Assembly: GCA_964593905.1 (NCBI GenBank) | Contig: CAZQLE010000058.1 | Coordinates: 1 to 19,345, forward strand | From: CAZQLE01 sp964593905 | GTDB taxonomy: Bacteria; Chloroflexota; Anaerolineae; Anaerolineales; Anaerolineaceae | Direction of reading: 5' to 3' | Length of the DNA: 19,345 bases | Shown here: piece by piece, positions 7,410 through 14,797 of the stretch | Position numbering within the stretch: the stretch's first letter is position 1 | Layout of the letters: every line of letters begins with the position of its first letter | The notes under the pieces: model-generated | What the model saw: only the letters and a program-made list of their open reading frames with translations | Databases searched by the model: none | What the model was told of the DNA's origin: nothing | Translations under genes and position numbers: made by a program

Positions 7410-10400
7410 CTATGAAGGAGTGGGGTAAGACCACAGCAAATCATTAAAGGTGTTCAAGGTCTGGTCAAGTTGGCCGTCAAAAACCCGGTCAAGACGGTTA
7501 TACCCGCCGCCCTCGCGCCGGAAGATCAGGTCGGGGTCGTCCAAAGCTTCGCGATCCACCAACCGGTTGGCGCGGGTCTGGGCCGCGATGCGCTGAAGCC
7601 ACTGACGCTGCGGGCCGGTCCAGGCGCGCGAAGCCAGCATCTGTTGCAACGCCCAGTCCACGCGTTTTTCGTACGAGACCAGCGGGTCACCCGTGGCAAT
7701 ATGGCGGATAAAGCCCACGATGTGGGCGGCGATCTCCTGATTGGTCATTTCACGCCAGGCAGTTTCCAGGTTGACCTCACTGAAACCGGCTTTGTCCAGT
7801 TCCATGGCCAGCTCGCGCAACTGTTTGCGCGTCAGCTCGCGCGGGCGGGTCAACACGGTGACCAGGGCCGGAATGGTATCCCGCTTCGTCTGAATAAATT
7901 TTGCGAATTCTTTCAGGTAATCTTCCGGCTTCGTCGCCAGCCCATAACCATGCTCAACTTTAAACAGTTTGTCGGCATGTTCAGAGATGAAGAGCGGCCG
8001 ATCCACCTCTCCGTGGCGGTCGAGAATTTCACCCAGGAGCGGATTCTGGATAAACCAACCGGCAATTTCCTTCAAAGGCATCTGGCGCAGTTTTGAAATA
8101 AATTCTTCCGGGTTCATGCCGGCAATGGTTTCAAAATCCTTTCTGCTTTCATCGCTGAGAACCCGTTTCTTGCTTTGCAGTTTGGCCACCAGTTGGTCAC
8201 GAATCAGTTCGCGCTGCGCATCTTCAGTGACTGAAGTCATTTCATCGATCAGTTGAGAAAAAGGAATCGCCGGGTTTTGAACCACCGGCTGCATTTCGGT
8301 CATTCCCTGCAAAGCCTCATACAGTCTTACAGCGTCAAATATGCGAAAGGTCTGCTTGCCGATCTCATTACACAGCCGGGTGGCGCGCCCAAGCATCTGA
8401 TCAAATAAGATGCGGCTATTGACGCGGCGCAAAAACACCAGATTGCAGATCTCAGGTACATCAACACCCGTGGTCAATAAGTCTACGGTGACCGCGATAT
8501 TTGGATTGCGCTCGTTCTTATAGCGGCGAATCAATTGCAGCGGATCATCCGCCGCGCCGGTAATCTTGATCACCGCGTCATCATCAATACTGCCATAACG
8601 ATCTTTAAGGGCTTTTTTAAGCAGCTTCACAACCAGATCGGCATGGGCATCATTGGCGCAGAAAATCAGCGTTTTTTGGGGTGAAGCGGGGTCCAGCTCA
8701 CGCGCCAGATATTGGCAAACCACCTCATTAAAAGGTTCTGTAACCACTTTGCGGTTGAAATCATCCACATTCAGTTTAATTTCATCCGGCGCCTTATACA
8801 GGTCAATTTGATGCCCCCTGAGGTTATAAACCTTGACCTCTTCCCCTTTTTTCCACTGGATGCCATAGGTTGAACGCTCGGTGGAAATCTGAATCGGCGG
8901 TTCGTGATCCGTTAAATATCCGTCAATGACGGCTTCACGATAGGTATAGGTGTAAATCGGCAGACCAAAAATTTCGGTGGTGTGCAAGGCCGGGGTGGCC
9001 GTCAGACCAATTTTTACCGCATCAAAAAAATCAAGAACCCGCCGGTATTTCGAGATGTAATCTTCATAACTGCGAAAAGAAAGTTCGGTATCCGATAGTT
9101 CACGATCCAAAAGATACCCCCGATGACATTCATCCACGATGATACAGTCATAACGATCCACAGTTGGCGTTGTACCATGTTCACCGGGGTAAAGCAGCCG
9201 TTTCACCATGCCCTGCACAGTGGCGATCTGCACGGCTGTATCCGAATCGGGGGTTTGTTCTTTAAGTTCCTTAATGCTGAAAATATCGGCAAAGCTTTGA
9301 ATGCTGTCCATACGCGTATCTTTAAATGCGTTGGCAGCCTGTTCTCCCAGAGCCGAGCGATCCACCAGAAAAAGGATGCGGTGGAAACGCTGAGCTTTAA
9401 GCAGGCGGTAGATGAGCGCGATGCAAGTTTTGGTTTTACCCGTGCCGGTTGCCATCGCCAGGAGCATTTCACGGCGGCCCTCAGCCAACCCGGTTTCTAC
9501 CGCTTGAATGGCTTTTCTCTGATAATCACGCAGGTTAAACCCGAAATCAAAAGGTTCAACTTCCAGTTGTTTTTCAGCCTGCTCCTCATCCCGTTTGAGT
9601 AAAGCGAATAATCCTTCGGGGGTATACCAGCCATCCAAAGCACGCCCCAGATGATCCGACCGGCGCAGATCATTGAACCAGATTCCGCTGCGGGTTTCCA
9701 TCTGGCGCAGGTAAGATCTGCCATTGGCCGAGAATACAAACGGAAGCTTGCAATCATTCCATGGTCCGCCCGGAGATTTCATCTCATTTGCAAGGACAAA
9801 CCCCCTGCTGTAACGTTTGGCCTGTTGGAGAGAAGCAGAGACATCGATATTCTTTCGCTTGGCTTCCACCGTTGCAATGGGGGTCAGGCCAACGAATAAC
9901 ACATAATCGGCGGGGCCATTGTCTGTCGGCCATTCCGCAATGGCCAGGTTTTTCCCTTTTTCCGGGCGGGTTCCCTTTGCATGGCGAAGCAGGACTGAAT
10001 CTGCCTGCCAGCCGGCGTCTCGCAGTTGCCGGTCAATTAACTGCCGGGTTCCGGCCTCATCCAGGTATAAATGAGTTGCAGCCGTGTTGGCAGATCGAAC
10101 CAACTTCCGAACAGAAACAGCGGGTTGGGCCGCAGCCAATTGCTGTTGTTCCTTCAAACGCCTTTCAAGGTCAGCCTTTTCCCGGTCGGCATCCACAGCC
10201 ATTTGTTCCCAAAAAGCCTGCTCGGTTTGTGCTTCCTTCAGTTTCCCCGTGACAAATTCAAGATTTTGGGCTGTCGCACGGTTTTTTTCTTGATGCTCTT
10301 GTAACGCTTTCTTTAACCTTTGAAGTTCTTCGTGCAATTCAACGCTTTGGTCTAATGGTGAGGCCGGAGGAATAAAAGGCCCTGACTGATAAGCAGGGTC

Positions 10401-10787
10401 GGTGAAGGTGCGGTGAAACCAGACCCCCAATTGCCAGGCCATTTTTAGCATGGTTAATGCGGTTTGATGATCCCCTTCGATGGCATGATTGGCTGTATTT
10501 CCTTGACGGCGAATTTCTCCAAAAATGAATGCAATTTCACGGGGAAGAATCCCTTGATCTTGCAGACGGTGCAGTAATTCATATTGACTTTCACCCGGGC
10601 TGCCATACGCGCCAACACGGGCAGCAACCTGCTGGGCCAATAGTTCTGCATACTGGCGGATTTTTAACAGGCAGGTATTGGGGTCTTCAGCAAAGTATTT
10701 CTCTGCCAGAATGCCCAGACGAACCAGTTGCTCATCGTATTTGAGAAGACATGCAAAGTTGGATGGTGGAAGTGATTTTGACATCAT
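7410..10787 (-). CDS. hsdR: Type I restriction endonuclease subunit HsdR (EcoEI-like)
   Basis: This 1125-residue motor-nuclease cuts unmethylated DNA after ATP-driven translocation. Residues about 10-130 look like a DUF4145 helical domain, followed by a charged coiled coil (about 145-215). The nuclease fold follows, with PADYV (Asp294) and TVEAKR (Glu308, Lys310) matching the PD-(D/E)XK pattern. The helicase core has ATGTGKT (446-452), DECHR (552-556) and GLTATP (594-599), with a long EcoEI-type C-terminal region. All key residues are present, so the protein looks functional. Two ATG codons in a row (10787 and 10784) are possible starts. A near-consensus promoter lies about 120 bases upstream. 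Base composition is nearer 50% GC, lower than the flanking metabolic genes. Confidence 0.94.
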   Translation of the reverse strand: MMSKSLPPSNFACLLKYDEQLVRLGILAEKYFAEDPNTCLLKIRQYAELLAQQVAARVGAYGSPGESQYELLHRLQDQGILPREIAFIFGEIRRQGNTANHAIEGDHQTALTMLKMAWQLGVWFHRTFTDPAYQSGPFIPPASPLDQSVELHEELQRLKKALQEHQEKNRATAQNLEFVTGKLKEAQTEQAFWEQMAVDADREKADLERRLKEQQQLAAAQPAVSVRKLVRSANTAATHLYLDEAGTRQLIDRQLRDAGWQADSVLLRHAKGTRPEKGKNLAIAEWPTDNGPADYVLFVGLTPIATVEAKRKNIDVSASLQQAKRYSRGFVLANEMKSPGGPWNDCKLPFVFSANGRSYLRQMETRSGIWFNDLRRSDHLGRALDGWYTPEGLFALLKRDEEQAEKQLEVEPFDFGFNLRDYQRKAIQAVETGLAEGRREMLLAMATGTGKTKTCIALIYRLLKAQRFHRILFLVDRSALGEQAANAFKDTRMDSIQSFADIFSIKELKEQTPDSDTAVQIATVQGMVKRLLYPGEHGTTPTVDRYDCIIVDECHRGYLLDRELSDTELSFRSYEDYISKYRRVLDFFDAVKIGLTATPALHTTEIFGLPIYTYTYREAVIDGYLTDHEPPIQISTERSTYGIQWKKGEEVKVYNLRGHQIDLYKAPDEIKLNVDDFNRKVVTEPFNEVVCQYLARELDPASPQKTLIFCANDAHADLVVKLLKKALKDRYGSIDDDAVIKITGAADDPLQLIRRYKNERNPNIAVTVDLLTTGVDVPEICNLVFLRRVNSRILFDQMLGRATRLCNEIGKQTFRIFDAVRLYEALQGMTEMQPVVQNPAIPFSQLIDEMTSVTEDAQRELIRDQLVAKLQSKKRVLSDESRKDFETIAGMNPEEFISKLRQMPLKEIAGWFIQNPLLGEILDRHGEVDRPLFISEHADKLFKVEHGYGLATKPEDYLKEFAKFIQTKRDTIPALVTVLTRPRELTRKQLRELAMELDKAGFSEVNLETAWREMTNQEIAAHIVGFIRHIATGDPLVSYEKRVDWALQQMLASRAWTGPQRQWLQRIAAQTRANRLVDREALDDPDLIFRREGGGYNRLDRVFDGQLDQTLNTFNDLLWSYPTPS

Positions 10788-10792
10788 TATGC

Positions 10793-10855
10793 TCAGACAC
10801 CCCTCTCAAACACCCGCAGCCCCCTGCCCGGCAATCCCCCATCCATCAGGGCCAT
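10793..10855 (-). CDS. Possible 20-codon leader ORF before hsdR
   Basis: An ATG at 10855 opens a 20-residue frame, MALMDGGLPGRGLRVFERGV, ending in TGA five bases before the first hsdR ATG. It lies wholly inside the predicted hsdR leader transcript. No clear ribosome binding site precedes it, and the peptide matches no family I recognise. It may be a translated leader that couples to hsdR, the remnant of an older gene end, or chance. Confidence 0.2.
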   Translation of the reverse strand: MALMDGGLPGRGLRVFERGV

Positions 10856-10911
10856 GTTTTGCTGCCGGTTTTTCCGGGCGGGTGTGACCTTACGTGAGAA
10901 TCTTCCTATTA

Positions 10912-10940
10912 ATCATAGGTGAGGAAACAAAAAATGTCAA
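10912..10940 (-). promoter_or_regulatory. Promoter of the hsdRMS operon
   Basis: On the minus strand TTGACA (10940-10935) matches the -35 consensus exactly and TATGAT (10917-10912) matches the -10 at five of six positions, with the ideal 17-base spacer. Transcription would start near 10905, leaving a leader of about 118 bases before hsdR. No other strong promoter was seen inside the operon. Confidence 0.7.
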
Positions 10941-10984
10941 CGGCGATGCAAACCGCGCCGGCCTGCTCTCCATCCTCAACCAAC

Positions 10985-11018
10985 CCACAGCTCCAGCGGC
11001 GCGCCGCTGGAGCTGTGG
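10985..11018. repeat. Perfect 34-bp palindrome between gltA and hsdR
   Basis: The arms 10985-11001 and 11002-11018 are exact reverse complements (CCACAGCTCCAGCGGCG and its complement) with no spacer. It lies 38 bases past the gltA stop and about 45 bases upstream of the hsdR -35 box. A GC-rich stem this long would be very stable in RNA and could end gltA transcription, although no T run follows on either strand. A protein-binding site or a scar of an insertion are alternatives. Confidence 0.75.
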
Positions 11019-11056
11019 AGATCCCTGCCAGACTCAATTTTTTGTTGAATACCGGG

Positions 11057-12394
11057 CTAATCGCTCTCGGCTTCGGGGTGACCGCTGGCGATGATATTTT
11101 CCAGCAGCGGCGTGGTCAGCGACTTGGGCCGCTCGATGGGCTTGCCCAGCGCGCGCGACCACACGGCGTGCGCCGTGAGCCCCACTGCCCGGCTCACCCC
11201 GAACAACACGGTGTAAAAATCAAATTCGCGCACCCCGTAGTGGTGTTGCAGCGTGCCGTTAATCGCGTCCACATTCGGGTAGGGGTTCTTCACCTTGCCG
11301 TTTTCTTTTAAGATGCCCGGCAGCACATCATAAATCGATTTCACCAGGTGCAGCAGGTCATCGTTGGGCAGATAGCGGTTGGCAAATTCAAGCTGGGCGG
11401 TAAAGCGCGGGTCGGTGATGCGCAGCACGGCGTGGCCGTAACCGGGAATGGTGCTGCCGTGCTTAAGCGAATCGCGCAAATACTCCACCAGCGCATCGCG
11501 GTCGGGGTTGTCTTCATATTTATCATAGAAGTGATCGCGGGTCTTGAGCAGCCAGCGCAAACATTCCTGGTTGGCCAGCCCGTGCAGCGGCCCCGCCAGG
11601 CCGTTCATCCCGGCCGAGATCGATAGATAAATATCCGACAGCGCCGAACAGACCAGGTGCGAAGCGTGCGCGCTGACATTGGCGCCCTCGTGATCGGCGT
11701 GCAACACAAAGAACAACCGCGAAAGGTCCATATAGCCGGGGTCGTTGCCCTTGCCGATCATGTGGGCAAAGTTGGCGCTCCAGTCCAGGTCGGGGTTGGG
11801 CAGCAAATAGTCGCTGCTGCGATATTTATAGTTATAGATGTAGGCCGCAATGGCGGGCAGCTTGGCGCACAGGTTCAGGCTGTCATCCAGATAATATTCC
11901 CAATATTCACCGCGCGGCAGCCGGTTGCTGTATTTGTGCGCAAATTTCGATTCGGTTTGCAGCGCCAGAATGGCCTGCGAAAAGAGGGTCATCGGGTGGG
12001 TGGTGACCGGCATGGCGTTGATCAGGCGGAACACATGCGGCGGGATGGTGCCGCGCATCTTCCACAGATTTTCAACCTCATCGGCTTCTTCGGGGGTGGG
12101 CATCTCGCCCACCATCAGCAGGTAATACAAACCGCCCATCAAAGGGAACTGCGAATTTTCAGCCCTGGGCAGCAGTTCGAGCACCTGGGGAATGGTATAC
12201 CCGCGCAGCAAGACGCCCTGCTGAGGGTCGACATACGAAATATCGCTCACCCCAATTTGCACGCCGCGAATCCCGCCGAAGATCTGGTCCACCGTCACTT
12301 CGCCCACCACCGTGCTGCCATAATCCCGGCGCAGGCGCGCAATGCGTTCGCGCCATTCCGGAAGCTGTTCTGCAATTTTTTCTTTAATGCGCAT
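11057..12394 (-). CDS. gltA: Citrate synthase, eukaryotic (mitochondrial)-type
   Basis: This 445-residue enzyme condenses oxaloacetate and acetyl-CoA to citrate, the entry step of the TCA cycle. The catalytic triad is visible: His271 in GPLHGLANQE, His321 in PGYGHAVLRITDPR and Asp376 in NVDAINGTL. The sequence resembles mitochondrial citrate synthases (HADHEGANVSAHASHLV, AGMNGLAGPLHGLANQE) rather than the E. coli type II enzyme, so NADH control of the E. coli kind is not expected. An ATG at 12394 with GAGGGA five bases ahead fixes the start. It lies 120 bases downstream of the iclR-family gene on the same strand and may share its transcript. The nearby icd and acnA encode the other two enzymes leading to 2-oxoglutarate. 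Confidence 0.95.
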   Translation of the reverse strand: MRIKEKIAEQLPEWRERIARLRRDYGSTVVGEVTVDQIFGGIRGVQIGVSDISYVDPQQGVLLRGYTIPQVLELLPRAENSQFPLMGGLYYLLMVGEMPTPEEADEVENLWKMRGTIPPHVFRLINAMPVTTHPMTLFSQAILALQTESKFAHKYSNRLPRGEYWEYYLDDSLNLCAKLPAIAAYIYNYKYRSSDYLLPNPDLDWSANFAHMIGKGNDPGYMDLSRLFFVLHADHEGANVSAHASHLVCSALSDIYLSISAGMNGLAGPLHGLANQECLRWLLKTRDHFYDKYEDNPDRDALVEYLRDSLKHGSTIPGYGHAVLRITDPRFTAQLEFANRYLPNDDLLHLVKSIYDVLPGILKENGKVKNPYPNVDAINGTLQHHYGVREFDFYTVLFGVSRAVGLTAHAVWSRALGKPIERPKSLTTPLLENIIASGHPEAESD

Positions 12395-12514
12395 GGTTCC
12401 CTCGTTCGTTAAAAAAATAGGGCCGGTCCACTTTTAACAGACGCTGCTGTGCGCTTGCCGCAAAAACAGGCGGGCCCAAAACTGGTGCTGCTTTCAATAA
12501 AACCGCGCGCCTTT
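12395..12514 (-). other. Gap between iclR-family gene and gltA
   Basis: This 120-base gap holds the gltA ribosome binding site (GAGGGA) but no convincing terminator. The best promoter-like pair (TTGCGG and TGTTAA, 18 bases apart on the minus strand) is weak. Co-transcription of the regulator gene and gltA is therefore the simplest reading. Confidence 0.4.
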
Positions 12515-13282
12515 TCAGGGCTGGCGGTAGCCCATCTGGCGCGAAATTTCTTGCGCCGTGCGGGTGATCACCGGGATATAAGCCGCGAAGACCGCGGGGG
12601 TAAAGCGCTGCGCCGGCCCCGAAAGCGAGATGGCCGCCGCGGGGTTTCCGGCGGCGTCAAAAATGGGCGCGGCAATGCCGGCTGCGTCGGCCTCCCACTC
12701 ACCCACGCTAATGGCATAGCCCTGCGCACACACCTGCGCCAACTGGGCGCGCAGCACAACGGGGTCGGTGAGGGTGGTGGGCGTCAGGGGTTCAAACTTT
12801 GTGGCCGCCAGAATTTCTTCCCGCCGCGCGGCGGGCAAAAATGCCAGAAAAACCTTGCCAGCGCTGCCGGCATACAGCGGCAGCCGCCGCCCCACCCGCG
12901 CCACCACGCGCACATTCTGCGGGCTTTCCAGCCGCTCAATGCACAGCCGCTCGCGCCCGTCCAGAATATACAGGCTCACCGTCTCGCGCGTGCTGCGGTG
13001 CAGCTCGTGCATGGCCGGCAGCGCCAGGTTGCGCACATCCAGCGCGGCCGAATACAGCCCGGCCCAGGTCAACATCCGCGCCCCAATCGAATACAGGGCC
13101 GTGTCGGGGTCCTGCGACAGCAGCCCCAGCCCGCGCATGGCCTGCATCAAGCGCCCGGCCGCCGAAGGCGACATGCCCGTGCGCCGCGCCACCTCACGCA
13201 CCCCCAGGCGCGGGGTGTCTGCCGCAAAACAATCCAATACAGCCGTTGCACGTTCCAGGGTGTTTGACAGGTCAGAGGGCAT
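12515..13282 (-). CDS. IclR-family transcriptional regulator
   Basis: This 255-residue protein has the IclR layout: an N-terminal winged helix-turn-helix (about 5-65, LGVREVARRTGMSPSAAGRLMQAM as recognition region) and a GAF-like effector domain (about 80-250) with LPLYAGSAGKVFLAF, GYAISVGEWEADAAGIAAPIF and AISLSGPAQRF. IclR proteins bind short palindromes as dimers or tetramers and respond to small carboxylates such as glyoxylate or pyruvate. Its position between gltA and the divergent icd-acnA pair, with palindromes over the shared promoter region, suggests that it controls the TCA genes and itself. Whether it represses or activates, and its ligand, are unknown. The ATG at 13282 has no strong ribosome binding site. 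Confidence 0.92.
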   Translation of the reverse strand: MPSDLSNTLERATAVLDCFAADTPRLGVREVARRTGMSPSAAGRLMQAMRGLGLLSQDPDTALYSIGARMLTWAGLYSAALDVRNLALPAMHELHRSTRETVSLYILDGRERLCIERLESPQNVRVVARVGRRLPLYAGSAGKVFLAFLPAARREEILAATKFEPLTPTTLTDPVVLRAQLAQVCAQGYAISVGEWEADAAGIAAPIFDAAGNPAAAISLSGPAQRFTPAVFAAYIPVITRTAQEISRQMGYRQP

Positions 13283-13366
13283 GGGTCGTCGCGATCTGTG
13301 AAATGGGGTTCAACATTATGCGGGTTCCGGCGCTGGCGCAACCCGTTTCATTTTCCGATTCACGAA

Positions 13367-13395
13367 TTGCGTTTCTCGTCCACATTCTGTATAAT
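13367..13395 (+). promoter_or_regulatory. Promoter of icd-acnA
   Basis: TTGCGT (13367-13372) and a perfect TATAAT (13390-13395) are separated by 17 bases on the plus strand. Transcription would start near 13402, giving a leader of about 88 bases before icd. The weak -35 and perfect -10 suggest a regulated promoter. The predicted start falls at the centre of the GGGACA palindrome. Confidence 0.65.
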
Positions 13396-13408
13396 GGGAC
13401 AGTGTCCC
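13396..13408. promoter_or_regulatory. Operator-like palindrome at the icd start site
   Basis: GGGACAGTGTCCC is a perfect inverted repeat with six-base arms and one central base. It abuts the icd -10 box and covers the predicted transcription start, a classic position for a repressor. IclR-family sites are often short palindromes of this size, so the adjacent IclR-family protein is the likely ligand. This is inferred from position. Confidence 0.6.
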
Positions 13409-13441
13409 GATGAATATAAAATATTATAGAAATTTATCGGG
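13406..13441. promoter_or_regulatory. Second inverted repeat over the iclR promoter
   Basis: Arms CCCGATGAAT (13406-13415) and ATTTATCGGG (13432-13441) pair at nine of ten positions around an AT-rich centre. The repeat spans the -10 box of the minus-strand iclR promoter and shares CCC with the first palindrome. It could be an autoregulatory site or a hairpin in the icd leader. Confidence 0.45.
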
Positions 13442-13451
13442 CGCCTGTCAA
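13423..13451 (-). promoter_or_regulatory. Consensus promoter of the iclR-family gene
   Basis: On the minus strand TTGACA (13451-13446) and TATAAT (13428-13423) are both perfect matches with a 17-base spacer, the full sigma-70 consensus. The start would be near 13416, giving a leader of about 134 bases. It faces the icd promoter, and the two cannot easily be occupied at once. The strength seems high for a regulator gene unless it is repressed or also drives gltA. Confidence 0.7.
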
Positions 13452-13489
13452 CAACCAACCTCACTCAACCTGCGGAGGAATTTATCCCC

Positions 13490-14797
13490 ATGACCGACCC
13501 CTCCTATTCTGCTGAAATCGCGGGCGAAGCGCTCAGCCTGCGCGGCGGCGCGCTGTTCACCCCCGAGCGGCCCATCATCCCCTTCATCGAGGGTGACGGT
13601 TCGGGCCCCGATCTGTGGCGGGCTGCCCGCCGGGTGTTGGATGCAGCCGTGCAAACGGCCTATGCCGGCCGCCGCCAGATCGCCTGGCGCGAGGTATTGG
13701 CCGGGCAAAAAGCCTTCGATCTCACCGGCTCGTGGCTGCCCGACGAAACCCTGGCCGCCCTGCGCCGCTACAGCGTGGGCATCAAAGGCCCGCTCACCAC
13801 CCCGGTCGGCGAGGGCATTCGCTCGCTCAATGTTGCGCTGCGCAAATCGCTCGATCTCTACGTCTGCCTACGCCCGGTGCGCTGGTTTAAGGGGGTGCCC
13901 TCTCCCACCCGCCGCCCCGAGCGGGTGAACATGGTCATCTTTCGCGAGAACACCGAAGATCTCTACGCCGGGGCCGAATTCGCCGCCGGCGCGCCCGAAA
14001 CGGTGCAGTTTCTTCAGCTGTTGCAGCAGCAGTTCCCCGCCCAGTATGAGCGCCTGCGCTTTCCGGCCAGTTCGGGGCTTAGCCTTAAGCCCGTCTCGCA
14101 AGAGGGCAGTCAGCGCCTGGTGCGCGCTGCGCTGCGCTGGGCGCTGCGCAACCACCGCCGCCGCGTCACCCTGGTGCACAAAGGCAACATCATGAAGCAC
14201 ACCGAAGGGGCCTTCCGCGCCTGGGGTTACGAGTTGGCCGAGCAAGAATTTTCGGGCCAGGTCTACACCGCCCGCCAGTGGGAGCGCACCCGCGCCGCGC
14301 GCGGCGAAGCCGCCGCCAATGAAGAGCAGGCGGCCGCCCTGGCCGCCGGAAAGCTGCACGTTAACGACATCATCACCGACGCGGCTTTTGAACGCACCCT
14401 CACCCACCCCGAAGATTTTGACGTGCTCGCCACCACCAACCTCAACGGCGACTATCTCTCAGACGCGCTGGCCGCCCAGGTGGGCGGCATTGGCATTGCC
14501 CCCGGCGGCAACATCAATTTTGAGACCGGCGCGGCCGTCTTCGAGGCCACCCACGGCACCGCCCCCACCCTGGCCGGCAAAGACCTGGCCAACCCCTGCT
14601 CGCTCATTCTGTCTGGCGAACTGCTGCTGCGCTATCTTGGCTGGGCCGAGGCCGCCGATGTCATCCTCCACGCCGTCGAGGCCACCATCGCCGCCCGTCA
14701 GATGACCGCCGACCTGGCCGCCCACACCGAGGGCGCCCGGTCGCTTTCCACCACCGCCTTCGCCGATGCCCTGATCCACACGATGGAGCCCTTATGA
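13490..14797 (+). CDS. icd: Isocitrate dehydrogenase, probably NAD-dependent
   Basis: This 435-residue enzyme oxidatively decarboxylates isocitrate to 2-oxoglutarate. It aligns closely with E. coli Icd: RSLNVALR (substrate Ser112, Asn114, Arg118), CLRPVR, VIFRENTEDLYAG, LVHKGNIMKHTEG (catalytic Lys231), the metal-binding aspartate of NDIITDA and that of NLNGDYLSDALAAQVGGIGIAPG. The cofactor pocket differs: at the places of E. coli Lys344, Tyr345, Val351, Tyr391 and Arg395, which recognise the NADP 2'-phosphate, this protein has Thr360, Leu361, Ala367, Ala407 and Ala411. That argues for NAD use. The ATG at 13490 has GGAGG eleven bases ahead. The stop overlaps the acnA start (ATGA), so the two are translationally coupled. 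Confidence 0.93.
   Translation: MTDPSYSAEIAGEALSLRGGALFTPERPIIPFIEGDGSGPDLWRAARRVLDAAVQTAYAGRRQIAWREVLAGQKAFDLTGSWLPDETLAALRRYSVGIKGPLTTPVGEGIRSLNVALRKSLDLYVCLRPVRWFKGVPSPTRRPERVNMVIFRENTEDLYAGAEFAAGAPETVQFLQLLQQQFPAQYERLRFPASSGLSLKPVSQEGSQRLVRAALRWALRNHRRRVTLVHKGNIMKHTEGAFRAWGYELAEQEFSGQVYTARQWERTRAARGEAAANEEQAAALAAGKLHVNDIITDAAFERTLTHPEDFDVLATTNLNGDYLSDALAAQVGGIGIAPGGNINFETGAAVFEATHGTAPTLAGKDLANPCSLILSGELLLRYLGWAEAADVILHAVEATIAARQMTADLAAHTEGARSLSTTAFADALIHTMEPL

Noticed and set aside
10919..11311. Plus-strand open frame crossing the palindrome and the gltA end
   Set aside because: It reads through a 34-bp palindrome and antisense to conserved gltA sequence, with no domain.
12449..13267. 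Plus-strand open frame of 272 codons opposite the IclR-family gene
   Set aside because: It is rich in Arg, Pro, His and Gln and is antisense to a clear IclR protein, so it is a composition artefact.
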